64,000 bases of DNA from Paenibacillaceae bacterium (GCA_029256185.1 JAQSYI010000014.1:124001-188000), one strand, 5' to 3'. Counted from the first letter of the stretch, positions 36,932 through 47,030 are shown. Program-made: numbers and translations. The notes: generated by a model not told the origin, from the sequence alone.

Positions 36932-37699
36932 TTATGGCTGCCTGCGGAAGTCGCTCGGGGTGTGGCCGGTCCACCGTTTGAAGATCCGGATAAAGTAACT
37001 GTCCCCGGCAAAACCTACCCGTTCGCCGATCTCCGTTACAGAAAGCCCGCTCTCCCGCAGCAAAATGGAGGCCGCTTCTATTCGGAGGCGTTGCTGGTAA
37101 TGCGTAAGGGTGGAGCCTGTTTTCTTCTTAAACAGGTCGCTTAAGTAGCTGGATTCCATGGAGGCAAACTCCGACAAGCGTTTTAAGCTAAGCTCCTCAG
37201 CATAATGCTCTTTCATATAGGCGATAATCTTGTCAATAACAGGATGACCTGTAAAACCCTGATCAGGCTGATTCCCGGTGATACCCGACCAGACACGGTC
37301 CAGCTTCTTGAGCCGGTCCCGGCCGGACAGCTCCGACTCGATCCGGATGAGATTGTCCCGCAGCGTCTCCGGGTCCAGGGACAGTTTCAGCAGATAGCCT
37401 GAAGCCCCATATTCCAACGCCTGCCTCGCATATTCGAAGTCGCTCATGCAAGTCAGCATGAGGAAGCGCCCGTCGAAGCCTTCCCGGCGTGCCGTCCTGA
37501 GCAGCTCGACCCCGTCCATTACAGGCATGACAATATCCGCGATCACCAAATCGGGCTTCAGATTGCGGAGCAGCTCAAGGGCCTCCCCGCCATTGCCAGC
37601 CTCCCCGGCAACAACGAACCCGGCATTCAATTTCTCTAACACCTTGCGGACATAGCCCCTCGCTTGCTCCTCATCTTCAACCAACAACACCGTTCTCAT
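36932..37699 (-). CDS. Compact response regulator with AraC-type DNA-binding domain
   Basis: 255 residues, half the length of the other two AraC-type response regulators of the window because it lacks the long middle region. Receiver domain with phospho-acceptor D55 in VIADIVMPVMDG; AraC helix-turn-helix pair at about 155-250 (SEFASMESSYLSDLFKKKTG and GERVGFAGDSYFIRIFKRW). GGAGGA precedes the ATG, which lies 23 bp inside the end of the kinase gene. It is the cognate partner of that kinase and probably activates the binding protein and permease genes downstream. Confidence 0.93.
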   Translation of the reverse strand: MRTVLLVEDEEQARGYVRKVLEKLNAGFVVAGEAGNGGEALELLRNLKPDLVIADIVMPVMDGVELLRTARREGFDGRFLMLTCMSDFEYARQALEYGASGYLLKLSLDPETLRDNLIRIESELSGRDRLKKLDRVWSGITGNQPDQGFTGHPVIDKIIAYMKEHYAEELSLKRLSEFASMESSYLSDLFKKKTGSTLTHYQQRLRIEAASILLRESGLSVTEIGERVGFAGDSYFIRIFKRWTGHTPSDFRRQP

Positions 37700-39491
37700 G
37701 CTGTTCCTCCTTCCTGTAGGGGGGAGCCATCAGAAGCGGCAGCTCCAGTCTGGCTGCGGTGCCATTATCCAACTCTTCAAGCGTCAAAGAGGCCCGGTCC
37801 TGATACAATAAGCCCAGCCGCTCCCGCAGATTGGACAAACCTACACCCGCATTATTTCTTCGTTTGGGCTTTGCCGCCGCCGCGGCCAGGCCAATTCCGT
37901 CATCCTCTACCTCCAGCAGCAACAGCCCCTCTCTCGCATAGGCGCGGATGAAGATGTTGCCTGACTCCGCTGTATGCCCGAAGCCATGGACAATAGCGTT
38001 CTCCACCAGGGGCTGGAGAGAAGACTTGGGAACTAGCGCGTAGTGAAGCTCCCGGTCCATCTCATACACCGCCTCGAACCGGTTGCCGAACCGGGAATTC
38101 TGGATCTTCATGTAGGCGCTGACCAGTCCCAGCTCCTCCTTCAGATGGATCAGATCCACATCCAGATTGAGGCTGGATTCCAGCAGCTTGCCCAGGGAGA
38201 CGCAGATATCATGGATCTCCTCCTGGTCCTTTTGCATGGCGATGCTCTTAACCGTATTCAGGGTGTTCAACAAAAAATGGGGATTCATCTGGGAAAGCAG
38301 CACCTGGAAGCGAATCGCCTGCTTCTGGCGTTCCTCCAGCTTCAGACGGTTAACCAGGCCGTGTATATCCTTGACCATCCGGTTAAAACTATGGGTGAGG
38401 GATTGGACTTCAACTGCGCTGTTGGTTTCCGGCAGAGCTACCTTCAGATCGCTGCCTGCCACAATCTCCATCTTCCGCTGAAGCCGGAGCAGAGGACGGG
38501 TCAAACCTGAGGACAATACCACGGTGAGCCCGATTACCAACAGGACGAACGCGGCCAGCACAGTAACAAATTTGGCCTTCATGGCGTTCACCTCCGCGAA
38601 CAGCAGCTGCAGAGGGGTTCCTTTGACTACATACCATTTAAAAGAAGGAATATAAGCTGCTGTATACAGCATCTCCTCCTGCTCGTCCCGCCAATCCACA
38701 GCACTGCCGTCCACGGCAGCGGACAAGGCTTTCACCAGCGCATCCTTGTTCAGCTTCGCCTCAGCATCCGTAGAAAGCACCGTATTCCCGTTCCCGTCAG
38801 CCAGTATATACAACGCTTCCCCCTGGCCGGTTTCCTGGGATTGGGTGGCGCGGAGGAACCATTCCTCATAATCCATACTGATCCGGAGCAAGGCGTAAGG
38901 AATCTGGTAATTCCCCCTCAGCGTCGTATACAAGGAGACCAGATTGGCGCTCTTGTTCACATCGCGCTTAACATAGTTGGCTTCATTGGTAACCCATAGG
39001 TAGAACTCTCCCCCGTTCAGGATTTTCTGAAAGCCGGGCTGCTCCAATTGGTTTTCATATTGGATCGGTTCATTGGGAAGATAAGAGGAATAGATATTCC
39101 CTTCCATATCCAGCAAAGTGTAATAAACCTGGGAACCGGTGAGGAAAAAACTGTTGGAGATACTGGTGAATTTTCCTTCCACCCGTTTCTTCAGGTCGCC
39201 CCACTCATATTCATGGGGATACTTAAGCAGATCCTCCAACCCCGGGTCCTGGTCCATCATCGTCCAGGTTTTCACCAGAATGGCGCTCTGGTCCTCCAGC
39301 CGCTGCTTCAGGGAAAAGAGCTGCTCCCGGTCGCGCTCACTGGCCTTGCTCTGAAGCACGGACTCCACCGTACTGAACATGTAAACGCTTAACATAATCA
39401 GCGGCAATAAAATGAGTACAAGAAACAAGGCAATCAGCCTGTTCTTCAGACTCTTGGGCAAAAGCCGCGGCAGACGGGATGCCATATTCAT
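37677..39491 (-). CDS. YesM-like membrane sensor histidine kinase (second module)
   Basis: 604 residues. Helix at about 18-40, extracellular dCache-like sensor region, second helix near 300-322, HAMP, phospho-acceptor H405 in QMNPHFLLNTLNT, and the ATPase domain (NAIVHGFGHT, EDDGIG, GVGLSNLRERLGL). The lid between G1 and G2 boxes is short (Ala/Lys/Arg-rich), in contrast to the expanded lids of the two other kinases. A GGGGGG site lies about 10 nt before the ATG. It heads a kinase, regulator, binding protein, permease, permease run with the same order as the first module. Confidence 0.93.
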   Translation of the reverse strand: MNMASRLPRLLPKSLKNRLIALFLVLILLPLIMLSVYMFSTVESVLQSKASERDREQLFSLKQRLEDQSAILVKTWTMMDQDPGLEDLLKYPHEYEWGDLKKRVEGKFTSISNSFFLTGSQVYYTLLDMEGNIYSSYLPNEPIQYENQLEQPGFQKILNGGEFYLWVTNEANYVKRDVNKSANLVSLYTTLRGNYQIPYALLRISMDYEEWFLRATQSQETGQGEALYILADGNGNTVLSTDAEAKLNKDALVKALSAAVDGSAVDWRDEQEEMLYTAAYIPSFKWYVVKGTPLQLLFAEVNAMKAKFVTVLAAFVLLVIGLTVVLSSGLTRPLLRLQRKMEIVAGSDLKVALPETNSAVEVQSLTHSFNRMVKDIHGLVNRLKLEERQKQAIRFQVLLSQMNPHFLLNTLNTVKSIAMQKDQEEIHDICVSLGKLLESSLNLDVDLIHLKEELGLVSAYMKIQNSRFGNRFEAVYEMDRELHYALVPKSSLQPLVENAIVHGFGHTAESGNIFIRAYAREGLLLLEVEDDGIGLAAAAAKPKRRNNAGVGLSNLRERLGLLYQDRASLTLEELDNGTAARLELPLLMAPPYRKEEQHENGVVG

Positions 39492-39794
39492 GACAGCGGA
39501 GCCCCCCTTTCAATGAAAGCCTTGGTGCTTTCATTATTCCGCATTGCCGCCGCTTTGTCTACTGAGGAATAGTGTCCAAACATTGGGCTCTATGTAAGAA
39601 GCCGCCGCCTTCGCCTCTTCGGCGCATGGCAGCAGCTTTCCTTCCTTCTATAACTTATTCCACTGACGTTAAACCGGTTATATCCAATTTATTCATATAT
39701 TCCATAAATAAAATATTTTGTTATTTTTATAAATAATAGCCATATTACTGGTTGTCATGGACTCTGCAAGCCGGGTCCAATATTTTCATGTCCG
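39492..39794. other. Intergenic region, partly AT-rich, no gene seen
   Basis: About 300 bp between the stop of the third binding-protein gene and the start of the second kinase gene. It has a very AT-rich part (about 39690-39745), which could hold a promoter for the kinase operon or a terminator, but I find no clear boxes or stem. Confidence 0.5.
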
Positions 39795-41324
39795 TTATTT
39801 ATGGCTGGCGTACCACTCATTCACCGTTTTCTCCATCTGGCTTCCGCCGGCTTCGTCCCATTGCTTGATGAAAGCATCCAGGTCGGACACCTTCTTGTTG
39901 CCAAGGACCACCTCCAGCACAAAATCCGATTCCAGCTTCTGCAGCGATTGTCTGAACTTGAGAGAATCACTCTTCGGCGGCATATAACCGATGGGGTCAT
40001 AGACGGCTAACTCCTTCAATGAAACGTTCAGCTTTTCATACGCGTTGAACATATTCGGGTCCCGGCGGATTCGTCCCAGCCACATCGTGGGAGCCACCTT
40101 TTCGTCTATGCCGGTCACGAACCACCAGGTATAGGAATACTTCTCGGAAAAGGCGGGTTCAATAAGGTAATATTGTCCGTTCTCGATCTTGTAGGTAACT
40201 CCTTCCTGCCCCATATTCAGCTGAGAGAAAATATCCGGGTTTTCACGCTGCAATTGCTTATCCATGAACTTTACCGCGTGCTCGATATTTTTGCTTGCTT
40301 TCGGAATGGCAATAATCCTTATGGCGCCTACAGGAACATCCACACCGGCCTTGCCGTTCTTGTCCTTAAGCGGCATTACAAAATCTGTCGTGGCATTGGG
40401 CAGCGCCTTCTTCATGGCCGGAACAGTCTGGGCCACTCCGTTCCATCCGGAATAGATGGAGAAGGCTTTGCCGCTGGAAAATTTCTCATTCACCGTAGCG
40501 CCCTTATTGATGGCGTAGTCCGCGTCCAGCAAGCCCTCCTGATACAGCCTGACCAGATAGGACAAATAATCCTTCATGCCGGGCATCTTGACCAGAGGCA
40601 CCAGCTTGCCGTCCACTTCATTCCAGTCGCCATAGAGTGTGAAGCCGCTCATCAGGGTATTGATTTTCCACTCCGGGCTTAAGGAGAGCGGGATGATTGC
40701 TTTGTCCCGCTCCTTCACTGTTTTCAGCAAGGCATAAAATTCCTCCGGGGTCGTCGGCATCGTCAGGCCATATTCCTTCATCAAATCCGTCCGCAGCTCG
40801 ATTCCGCGACTAATCGTGATATTATCGCGCATATTGGGGATACCCAGAAGCTTGCCGTCCACTTTGCCAAGCTCCATACTTTCGGGAAGCACCGCCTTCT
40901 TGATATTGGCGCCGTATTTATCCACCAGATCAGTGATGTCAGCCAGCGCCCCCTGTGCAGACAGCTGGGCGAACTGAGCGGGACTGAGCGTCAGGATGTC
41001 CTTGTCCGTCCCTGATGCCACCTCAATATTCAGCTTCTCGTCGGGCTTGTCGGCGGGCAATGAATAATACTCCACATTGTAGCCTGTCAGCCGTTTGATT
41101 TCTTCGATAATCCCCTGCTTGTTAATATCGAAGTTGGCGCTTATGCCAAGAAACTTCAAGGTCGGATTGGCGGCAGGCGCCGCACTGCTTCCTCCCGCAT
41201 TGCCGGCGGCAGGAGATGATCCGCCGCTTTCCCCGCTGCTGCAGCCCGCCAGCAAGCTGACCGCCGCCAGCATGATGAGTCCCTTGCGCCACCCGTTTTT
41301 TCTCATTGCCCCTAACATATTCAC
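39795..41324 (-). CDS. LplA-like extracellular solute-binding lipoprotein (third module)
   Basis: 509 residues. I chose the GTG nine nt after AGGGAGG; the longer frame would start on the ribosome site itself. Lipobox LLAGC (C28), Gly/Ser/Ala linker, then a family-1 fold with the LplA/YtcQ-type features: NIEVASGTDKDILTLSP, IPNMRDNITISRGIELRTDLM and a C-terminal segment rich in aromatic residues. LplA-type proteins bind complex oligosaccharides outside the cell. It is the last gene of the lplB-lplC-lplA order read on the minus strand, 62 bp after the permease. A divergent kinase/regulator pair sits on the other side of the permeases. Confidence 0.9.
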   Translation of the reverse strand: MNMLGAMRKNGWRKGLIMLAAVSLLAGCSSGESGGSSPAAGNAGGSSAAPAANPTLKFLGISANFDINKQGIIEEIKRLTGYNVEYYSLPADKPDEKLNIEVASGTDKDILTLSPAQFAQLSAQGALADITDLVDKYGANIKKAVLPESMELGKVDGKLLGIPNMRDNITISRGIELRTDLMKEYGLTMPTTPEEFYALLKTVKERDKAIIPLSLSPEWKINTLMSGFTLYGDWNEVDGKLVPLVKMPGMKDYLSYLVRLYQEGLLDADYAINKGATVNEKFSSGKAFSIYSGWNGVAQTVPAMKKALPNATTDFVMPLKDKNGKAGVDVPVGAIRIIAIPKASKNIEHAVKFMDKQLQRENPDIFSQLNMGQEGVTYKIENGQYYLIEPAFSEKYSYTWWFVTGIDEKVAPTMWLGRIRRDPNMFNAYEKLNVSLKELAVYDPIGYMPPKSDSLKFRQSLQKLESDFVLEVVLGNKKVSDLDAFIKQWDEAGGSQMEKTVNEWYASHK

Positions 41325-41386
41325 CTGAAACAACCTCCCTTTTTATGTGAAAATCATCATGATATACCGGGCAGCCTGCCCCGAGC

Positions 41387-42265
41387 TTATCCTTTGACGG
41401 AGCCCAGCGTCAATCCTTTGACAAAATACTTCTGCAAAAAAGGATACACAATAATGATGGGCAAAGCCGAAGAGATGATGGTGGCCGCTTTAATGCCTTC
41501 CGAGGTAAGATTCATCAACTGGTCGGGAGAGAGCTGGTTCAGATCCGTCTCCGTATTGACAATCATCTCATAGAGCAGCAGCTGAAGCGGCTTCAAGTCC
41601 TGCTTGCTGATATAGATCATAGCACTAAAGAAGCTGTTCCAATAACCCACCCCATAGAATAATCCGATGGTCGCCAGCACGGGAAGCGATATGGGCAGCA
41701 CGATGGAGAACAGGATGCGGATATATGAAGCGCCGTCCATTTTGGCCGACTCCTCCAGGCTTTCCGGCAGGCCTTCAAAAAACGTCTTCATCACCAGCAG
41801 GTTGAAGGGCACGATCAGCGAGGGAAGAATAAGCGCCCACAGATTGTCCAGCAAGCCCAGTCCTTTGATCAGCATATAGTTGGGAATGATGCCTCCGCTG
41901 AACAGCATGGTGAATACGTAGAGCATCAGAATGGACTTGCCCCCCTTGAAGCCGGGCTTGGAGAGGGGATAGGAGGCCATCACGGTCACCAGCAGGGCAA
42001 GCAGCGTTCCAACTACCGTAATAAATACGGAATTGCGGAACGAGTTCAAAAAGCTGGATTCCAACAGGACATAGCGCATGGCATCCAGTTGGAATCCGTT
42101 GGGGATAATTCCCACCCGACCGGCAACCACCGCAGTATCGTCGCTGACGGCCTTGGAGGCTACATGGAGAAACGGAAGCACGCAGACCAGACCCAATACG
42201 GACAGGAATAAACCGTTGATGATTGAAAACCATTCGATTTTTCGTAAAACAGGCTTCACGCTCAT
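41387..42265 (-). CDS. LplC-like carbohydrate ABC permease (third module)
   Basis: 292 residues. Starts MSVKPVLRKIEWFSIING with GGAGG four nt upstream. Typical LplC features: PFLHVASKAVSDD in the first periplasmic loop, the LFSGGIIPNYMLIKGLGL block, and the EAA loop ESAKMDGASYIRILFSIVLP. It ends in GLTLGSVKG, a common C-terminus of the family. It lies 10 bp after the LplB partner. It forms the pore for the LplA-type substrate; the ATPase must come from elsewhere. Confidence 0.92.
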   Translation of the reverse strand: MSVKPVLRKIEWFSIINGLFLSVLGLVCVLPFLHVASKAVSDDTAVVAGRVGIIPNGFQLDAMRYVLLESSFLNSFRNSVFITVVGTLLALLVTVMASYPLSKPGFKGGKSILMLYVFTMLFSGGIIPNYMLIKGLGLLDNLWALILPSLIVPFNLLVMKTFFEGLPESLEESAKMDGASYIRILFSIVLPISLPVLATIGLFYGVGYWNSFFSAMIYISKQDLKPLQLLLYEMIVNTETDLNQLSPDQLMNLTSEGIKAATIISSALPIIIVYPFLQKYFVKGLTLGSVKG

Positions 42266-42275
42266 TTCTCCTCCT

Positions 42276-43271
42276 TCACCAGATACTCCGTCCCAGCACT
42301 CTTCTGCAGACCGCATTGCTGCCGACGATCAGAATAAATGCAATGACCGATTCGAACAGGCCAAAGCCGGTTCCTACGCTGAAGTCCATCCGGCCTAGAC
42401 TGACCCGGTACACATACGTCTGAATAATATCAGCCACATCGTATACGGCCGGATTGTACATGGCCAGCACCTGCTCAAAACCCGCGTTCAGAATATGGCC
42501 CACCTTCATAATGAAAATCAGCACAATAACCGGCAGAATACCCGGTATGGAAATATGCCACATCCTCTGGTAGCGGTTCGCCCCATCGATTCTGGCCGCC
42601 TCATACAAATCAGGAGAAATGGAAGTCATGGCCGCAAGAAAGACGATGGCGCTCCAGCCGATCTCCTTCCACCCCTCGGATACGACCAGCAGGGAACGGA
42701 ACAGATCCGAATCGGTGAAGAAGCTGATCTTCTCCCATCCAAGCGCTGCAAGCAGTTGGTTGAGGGCGCCGTAATTGCCGAGCAGCGTGTAAAACAGTCC
42801 GAACACCACTGCCCAGGAGAGAAAATGGGGCATGTACACCAAGGTCTGGACTGTCCGCTTGAACCCGGTGGAGCGCACCTCGTTCAACAGCAGCGAGAGC
42901 AGAATCGGCGGGAAAAACAGGAACACCAGTTTATAGACGCTGATGACAATCGTATTGGAGATGATCTGCAGGAATTCCGGACGGGTAAAGATACTCTGGA
43001 AATGGTCCAGCCCCACCCAAGGGCTTAGCAGAATGGAATCCATGATGTTCTCTCCGGCAAATATGTTGAAATCCTTGAAAGCCAGCGTAAGACCGTAAAG
43101 CGGAACAATCTTGAATACAATAATAACGGCCAATCCCGGAATGGACATCAGGTATAGTAAGTAATGCTCGCGCAAATACCTCCAGGATTTGCGTCTTTGT
43201 GTCCGTTGCTCCGTTGTTTGCAGGATGGGGGAGTGTACCGTATTTGCTCCCGTATTGCCTCTCTGCCGCAA
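42276..43271 (-). CDS. LplB-like carbohydrate ABC permease (third module)
   Basis: 331 residues with a TTG start seven nt after AAGGAGG. A basic cytoplasmic head is followed by YLLYLMSIPGLAVIIVFKIVP, the IFAGENIMDSILLSPWVGLDHF loop region usual for LplB, and the EAA loop EAARIDGANRYQRMWHISIP. It is the first gene of the lplB-lplC-lplA-type run and is divergent from the response regulator gene 150 bp away, so both promoters share that gap. Confidence 0.92.
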   Translation of the reverse strand: MRQRGNTGANTVHSPILQTTEQRTQRRKSWRYLREHYLLYLMSIPGLAVIIVFKIVPLYGLTLAFKDFNIFAGENIMDSILLSPWVGLDHFQSIFTRPEFLQIISNTIVISVYKLVFLFFPPILLSLLLNEVRSTGFKRTVQTLVYMPHFLSWAVVFGLFYTLLGNYGALNQLLAALGWEKISFFTDSDLFRSLLVVSEGWKEIGWSAIVFLAAMTSISPDLYEAARIDGANRYQRMWHISIPGILPVIVLIFIMKVGHILNAGFEQVLAMYNPAVYDVADIIQTYVYRVSLGRMDFSVGTGFGLFESVIAFILIVGSNAVCRRVLGRSIW

Positions 43272-43421
43272 GCTTTTGCCTCCTTCCCAAGACCTTCAAT
43301 AATGTGTTACCATAATAGCGACCTGTTCATCATTATTATAAAATCAGCTGAATCCGCTTACAATCCGATAATCTTTTAATTCCATTGTCAAATCTTATAC
43401 TCTTTGCGGGGAGGCAAGGCA

Positions 43422-45038
43422 ATGATGTACAAAGTCGTTCTGGTAGATGATGAACCATCCACAGCCCTTGGACTTCGCGATTATTTCGACTGGGACTCCT
43501 TCGGCATTGAAGTGGCGGGGGTGGCCAATGACGGGATCACCGCCCTGCCCCTGATTGAACAGACTGCGCCGGATATTGTCATTACCGACGTCAGGATGCC
43601 CATTATGAACGGAACCTCACTGGCCGACAGCTTGCGGGAGAAGCAATTGCCCGTCAAGATTATTTTCATTTCCGGATATGACGATACGGAGTATTTGCGT
43701 GCGGCCTTGAAGAATGAAGCGGTGGACTATCTGCTGAAGCCGATTCAATTCCATGAGCTGCGCGAGGTAATCGGCAGGACGGTGGAGGCGCTGCGGAGCG
43801 AGCGGGCAGAGCAGCGGCTGCTTACGGAGATGGAGCGGAAGCTGGTGCAGAGTATGCCGCTCCTGCGGGAGCAGTTCCTGCAATATCTGGTCCGCGACAG
43901 CTTCCCGGGCGCCGAGGCCTTGCAGAGCAAGCTGGATTTTCTGGATATCCGTCTGCCCCAGGAGGGCTTATTGGGTGTTTTTGTGGTCAGCATCGATGAG
44001 CCCTACTCCAGCTTTCTCAGTCTGCCTGAGCGGGAGCAGCAGCTCATGTCCTTCGCCGTGCTGAATATTTGCCAGGAGACCATCGACGCGCACACGCGGG
44101 GACATGCCTTTCAGTCGGCTCCCGGACAGTTTGTCTGCATCCTCTCTCTGGATGCGCCGGAGGATGAGGATGATCTCTATACTCTGTTAAGCGGAATGAA
44201 AGCCAATCTGGAGCGGCATCTCCGTTGGACCTTCACCTTCGGCGTAGGTCCGGCAGTAAAGCGTCTTCTAGATGTCTCCTCCTCCTACCGTCAGGCCGCT
44301 GCCGCCGCCAGCCGCAAGCTCTATGTCGGCAACAGCCGGATCATCATGATGGAAAGTCTGATGCTTGCCCCGGAGACCCAGCTGCTGATGGATTCCGGCA
44401 AAGCGGCGCGGTTCACCGAAACCTTGCGGACCGCCTCTGAAGAGAAGCTGAACCGGCTTTTTGACGATTACTTCATGCAGATTCAGAGCATGCATGCCTA
44501 TACGCTGCAGCAGTGCCAACAATTTTGCCTGCACCTGGTGCTGCTCGGAACCATTGTAGCCACGGAGCTTGGCGTCGGCGCAGACGAAATTGCCCAACTG
44601 GAGAATCCCATGCGGGACAGATTGCTTCACAGCGAGACACTCCAGGAAATGAGCGGGCTGCTTAAAGTGCATTTTTCCATAATATATAATTTTATTCAAA
44701 TAAAACGCGAGGTGCAGTCCACCCAGGTTGCTGCCAAGATCAAGGAAATCATTCACAGTGGATACCAACGGAGCCTGTCGTTAAGCGGCATCGCCGAGCA
44801 GGTGCATCTGACCACCACTTACATCTGCATGATTTTCAAGCAGGAGACCGGCGAGACCATCAATGAATATATCACGGGAGTCCGGCTTGATAAGGCGAAG
44901 GAGCTCTTGAGGGACCACCGCAACAAGCTCTACCAGATCGGGCAGGCCGTGGGTTATCCGGACCCCAGCTATTTCACCAAGCTGTTCAAGAAGCATACGG
45001 GCATGACGCCGGGCGAATTCAGGGAAGCTGCGCTATGA
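43422..45038 (+). CDS. YesN-like response regulator with AraC-type domain (third module)
   Basis: 538 residues. Receiver domain with DD at 10-11 and phospho-acceptor D56 in VITDVRMPIMNG; a long middle region; a C-terminal AraC domain (about 435-535; IAEQVHLTTTYICMIFKQET, then VGYPDPSYFTKLFKKHTG). The ATG seven nt after GGGGAGG is preferred over an upstream TTG. It overlaps the kinase gene start by 4 bp (ATGA), so both proteins are made together. It is divergent from the LplBCA-type transport genes and is expected to activate them. Confidence 0.93.
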   Translation: MMYKVVLVDDEPSTALGLRDYFDWDSFGIEVAGVANDGITALPLIEQTAPDIVITDVRMPIMNGTSLADSLREKQLPVKIIFISGYDDTEYLRAALKNEAVDYLLKPIQFHELREVIGRTVEALRSERAEQRLLTEMERKLVQSMPLLREQFLQYLVRDSFPGAEALQSKLDFLDIRLPQEGLLGVFVVSIDEPYSSFLSLPEREQQLMSFAVLNICQETIDAHTRGHAFQSAPGQFVCILSLDAPEDEDDLYTLLSGMKANLERHLRWTFTFGVGPAVKRLLDVSSSYRQAAAAASRKLYVGNSRIIMMESLMLAPETQLLMDSGKAARFTETLRTASEEKLNRLFDDYFMQIQSMHAYTLQQCQQFCLHLVLLGTIVATELGVGADEIAQLENPMRDRLLHSETLQEMSGLLKVHFSIIYNFIQIKREVQSTQVAAKIKEIIHSGYQRSLSLSGIAEQVHLTTTYICMIFKQETGETINEYITGVRLDKAKELLRDHRNKLYQIGQAVGYPDPSYFTKLFKKHTGMTPGEFREAAL

Positions 45039-46957
45039 AGGCTCTGGCCCCCATCATTCCCGCGTTCCGCAAGCTCAACATGTTCAAGAAGATCATCGCC
45101 CTGTATATCTGCTTGATCTTCCTGCCATCGGTGATTACCATCGTCTTCTACTATGGCCGCTCCTCCGCCCTGATCGAGCAGGAATACAACGTGTCCACCT
45201 TGAATGTTCTGAACCAGACGGCCAATAATGTGGGGTATTATTTGCGCAGCGTAACCAACAGCTCCAATGTCTTTATCAGCAATCCGCAGCTGTACCACAA
45301 TCTGGATGCGGGGCAGGCGGAGGCTCCCTTCAATACCTTCAGGCAGCTCGAGGAGATGCGCGAGGATATTGCCAGCATTGAGAGCAACACGGATGTGTTC
45401 AAGGTGCGGATTTTTGTCGATCCCAGCATCCAGTATGCCCGGGAGAAGGTCCGTTTCTTCTCCATCGATGAGATTCGCGGGGAAGCCTGGTTTCCCGAGG
45501 TATTGGGCCAAGACGGCAAAATTTACTGGATAAGCACGTATATCGAGTCCTATCTGGACGAACCGGAGACCCATCCTGTCATTACGGCAGCCCGCATCAT
45601 CCGGCATCCCAATCATTTCGAGCAAGTCATCGGGATGGTGCTGGTGGATATGAAGGAGGAGCTGATTGCGGAGAGTCTGGACTTGGCCAATCTTTCGGAA
45701 GCGCGGAGCCTGTATGTGGTCGATTCCCGCGGCAGGCTGATTTCCCACCCCGATCGGCTGCTGCTTGGAGAGCAGGGGCTCGGGCAGGAGAACCTGCAGC
45801 GGATTTCCGCGGGAACGGAAGGTTTCTTCAAGCAGGATGATGCGGAAGGGGCCTACTATATGCTATACCGGCAAATCCCTTATACGGATTGGAGGATCGT
45901 TGCGGAGATTCCGGTGAGCCATATTTCTTCGGAAAACAAAACCTTTACCAAAATGTCGGGGATCATCATCACCATCATTACCTTCATCGTATTCTTCCTG
46001 TTCATCACCCTGTTCTTCGCCATGACGATGCGGGGGATGAACCGGCGCATGAAGCACATGTCCAATATTCTGGAGAGGGAAGGCGGGGCTGCCGGGGCTT
46101 ATGCGGAACGGCTGGACGAGGACTTCGGCGTGCTGCACAAGCTGGAGCGCAACATCCTGCGGCTGGTGGAAAATGTGCGCAGCCTGACCGAAGAAACCTA
46201 CCGGGCCAAGCTGCAGGAGCGGGAGCTGTATCTGCGTGCGCTGCAGGCGCAAATCAACCCCCACTTTCTGTATAATACGCTGGAGCGGATCAACTGGATG
46301 GCCATCAGCCGCAACGCCCAGGACATCAGCCAGGTGATCGGCTCGCTGTCCACTTATTTCCGGCTCACCTTGAACCGGGGGCGGGACATTGTGGAGCTGC
46401 GGGATGAGCTGCGGCTGTCAGAGGCTTATCTGGATATTCAAAAGAACCGTTTCGGCGACCAGTTTGACTTCCGCATGGAAATCGACCGCGCAACCCTGGA
46501 GCTCAAGGTTCCCAAGCTTACCCTGCAGCCGGTTATAGAGAATGCCCTGCTGCATGGCATCCGCAAGAAGCAGAACCACCGGGGGACTCTGATTATCAAA
46601 GCCCGGCTGGATGGGGACATCCTTCACCTGGAGGTGCAGGATGACGGCATCGGCATGACCGAGGAGCAGCTCGCCGGGCTGGGATTGTCAAACGCCGGAG
46701 GGACGGATACCGGGGGGACAGGTAGCGGAACGGCGGATAATCGAACGGCACATAATGGAACCAGCGATAATCGAACGACAGATAATAGAACTCATAATGG
46801 TACGTCGGGTAATGGTACGACCGATAATGGCAGTTACGGCTTGTATAATGTGAACGAGCGGATCAGGCTGTTTGCCGGCAATGACTGCGGCGTCACGGTC
46901 CACTCCGGGATTGGAATCGGCACACGGGTGATTATCCGGCTGAAGGCCATGGGATAG
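45035..46957 (+). CDS. YesM-like membrane sensor histidine kinase with expanded ATP lid (third module)
   Basis: 640 residues. Helix at about 20-40, extracellular dCache-type sensor, second helix at about 308-333, HAMP, phospho-acceptor H410 in QINPHFLYNTLERINW, and ATPase domain with N-box NALLHGI, G1 box QDDGIGM and G2 box GLYNVNERI. Between G1 and G2 the lid holds an insert of about 55 residues made of Gly/Thr and then seven pentapeptide-like units (DNRTA, HNGTS, DNRTT and similar) encoded by 15-bp repeats. The kinase motifs are intact, so it is probably active. It converges on a lipoprotein gene. Confidence 0.93.
   Translation: MKALAPIIPAFRKLNMFKKIIALYICLIFLPSVITIVFYYGRSSALIEQEYNVSTLNVLNQTANNVGYYLRSVTNSSNVFISNPQLYHNLDAGQAEAPFNTFRQLEEMREDIASIESNTDVFKVRIFVDPSIQYAREKVRFFSIDEIRGEAWFPEVLGQDGKIYWISTYIESYLDEPETHPVITAARIIRHPNHFEQVIGMVLVDMKEELIAESLDLANLSEARSLYVVDSRGRLISHPDRLLLGEQGLGQENLQRISAGTEGFFKQDDAEGAYYMLYRQIPYTDWRIVAEIPVSHISSENKTFTKMSGIIITIITFIVFFLFITLFFAMTMRGMNRRMKHMSNILEREGGAAGAYAERLDEDFGVLHKLERNILRLVENVRSLTEETYRAKLQERELYLRALQAQINPHFLYNTLERINWMAISRNAQDISQVIGSLSTYFRLTLNRGRDIVELRDELRLSEAYLDIQKNRFGDQFDFRMEIDRATLELKVPKLTLQPVIENALLHGIRKKQNHRGTLIIKARLDGDILHLEVQDDGIGMTEEQLAGLGLSNAGGTDTGGTGSGTADNRTAHNGTSDNRTTDNRTHNGTSGNGTTDNGSYGLYNVNERIRLFAGNDCGVTVHSGIGIGTRVIIRLKAMG
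46736..46834. repeat. 15-bp in-frame tandem repeat in kinase ATP-lid region
   Basis: Seven units of the type GATAATCGAACGGCA / CATAATGGAACCAGC (one shortened to 12 bp). All are multiples of three, so the frame is kept. Confidence 0.85.
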
Positions 46958-46970
46958 CTTGCCGCCTGCG

Positions 46971-47030
46971 GGGTGTGCATGGGCTTGTGTTTACGGGGCG
47001 TGCATGGCCTGTATTTACGGGGCCTGCATG
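46971..47030. repeat. 24-25-bp tandem repeat, about 2.5 copies
   Basis: GGGCGTGCATGGCCTGTATT-type units directly after the kinase stop, between two convergent genes. Confidence 0.6.

Noticed and set aside
39379..39394. cre-like sequence TGTAAACGCTTAAC
   Set aside because: It lies inside the kinase coding region and the last positions are shifted against the CcpA consensus; probably chance.
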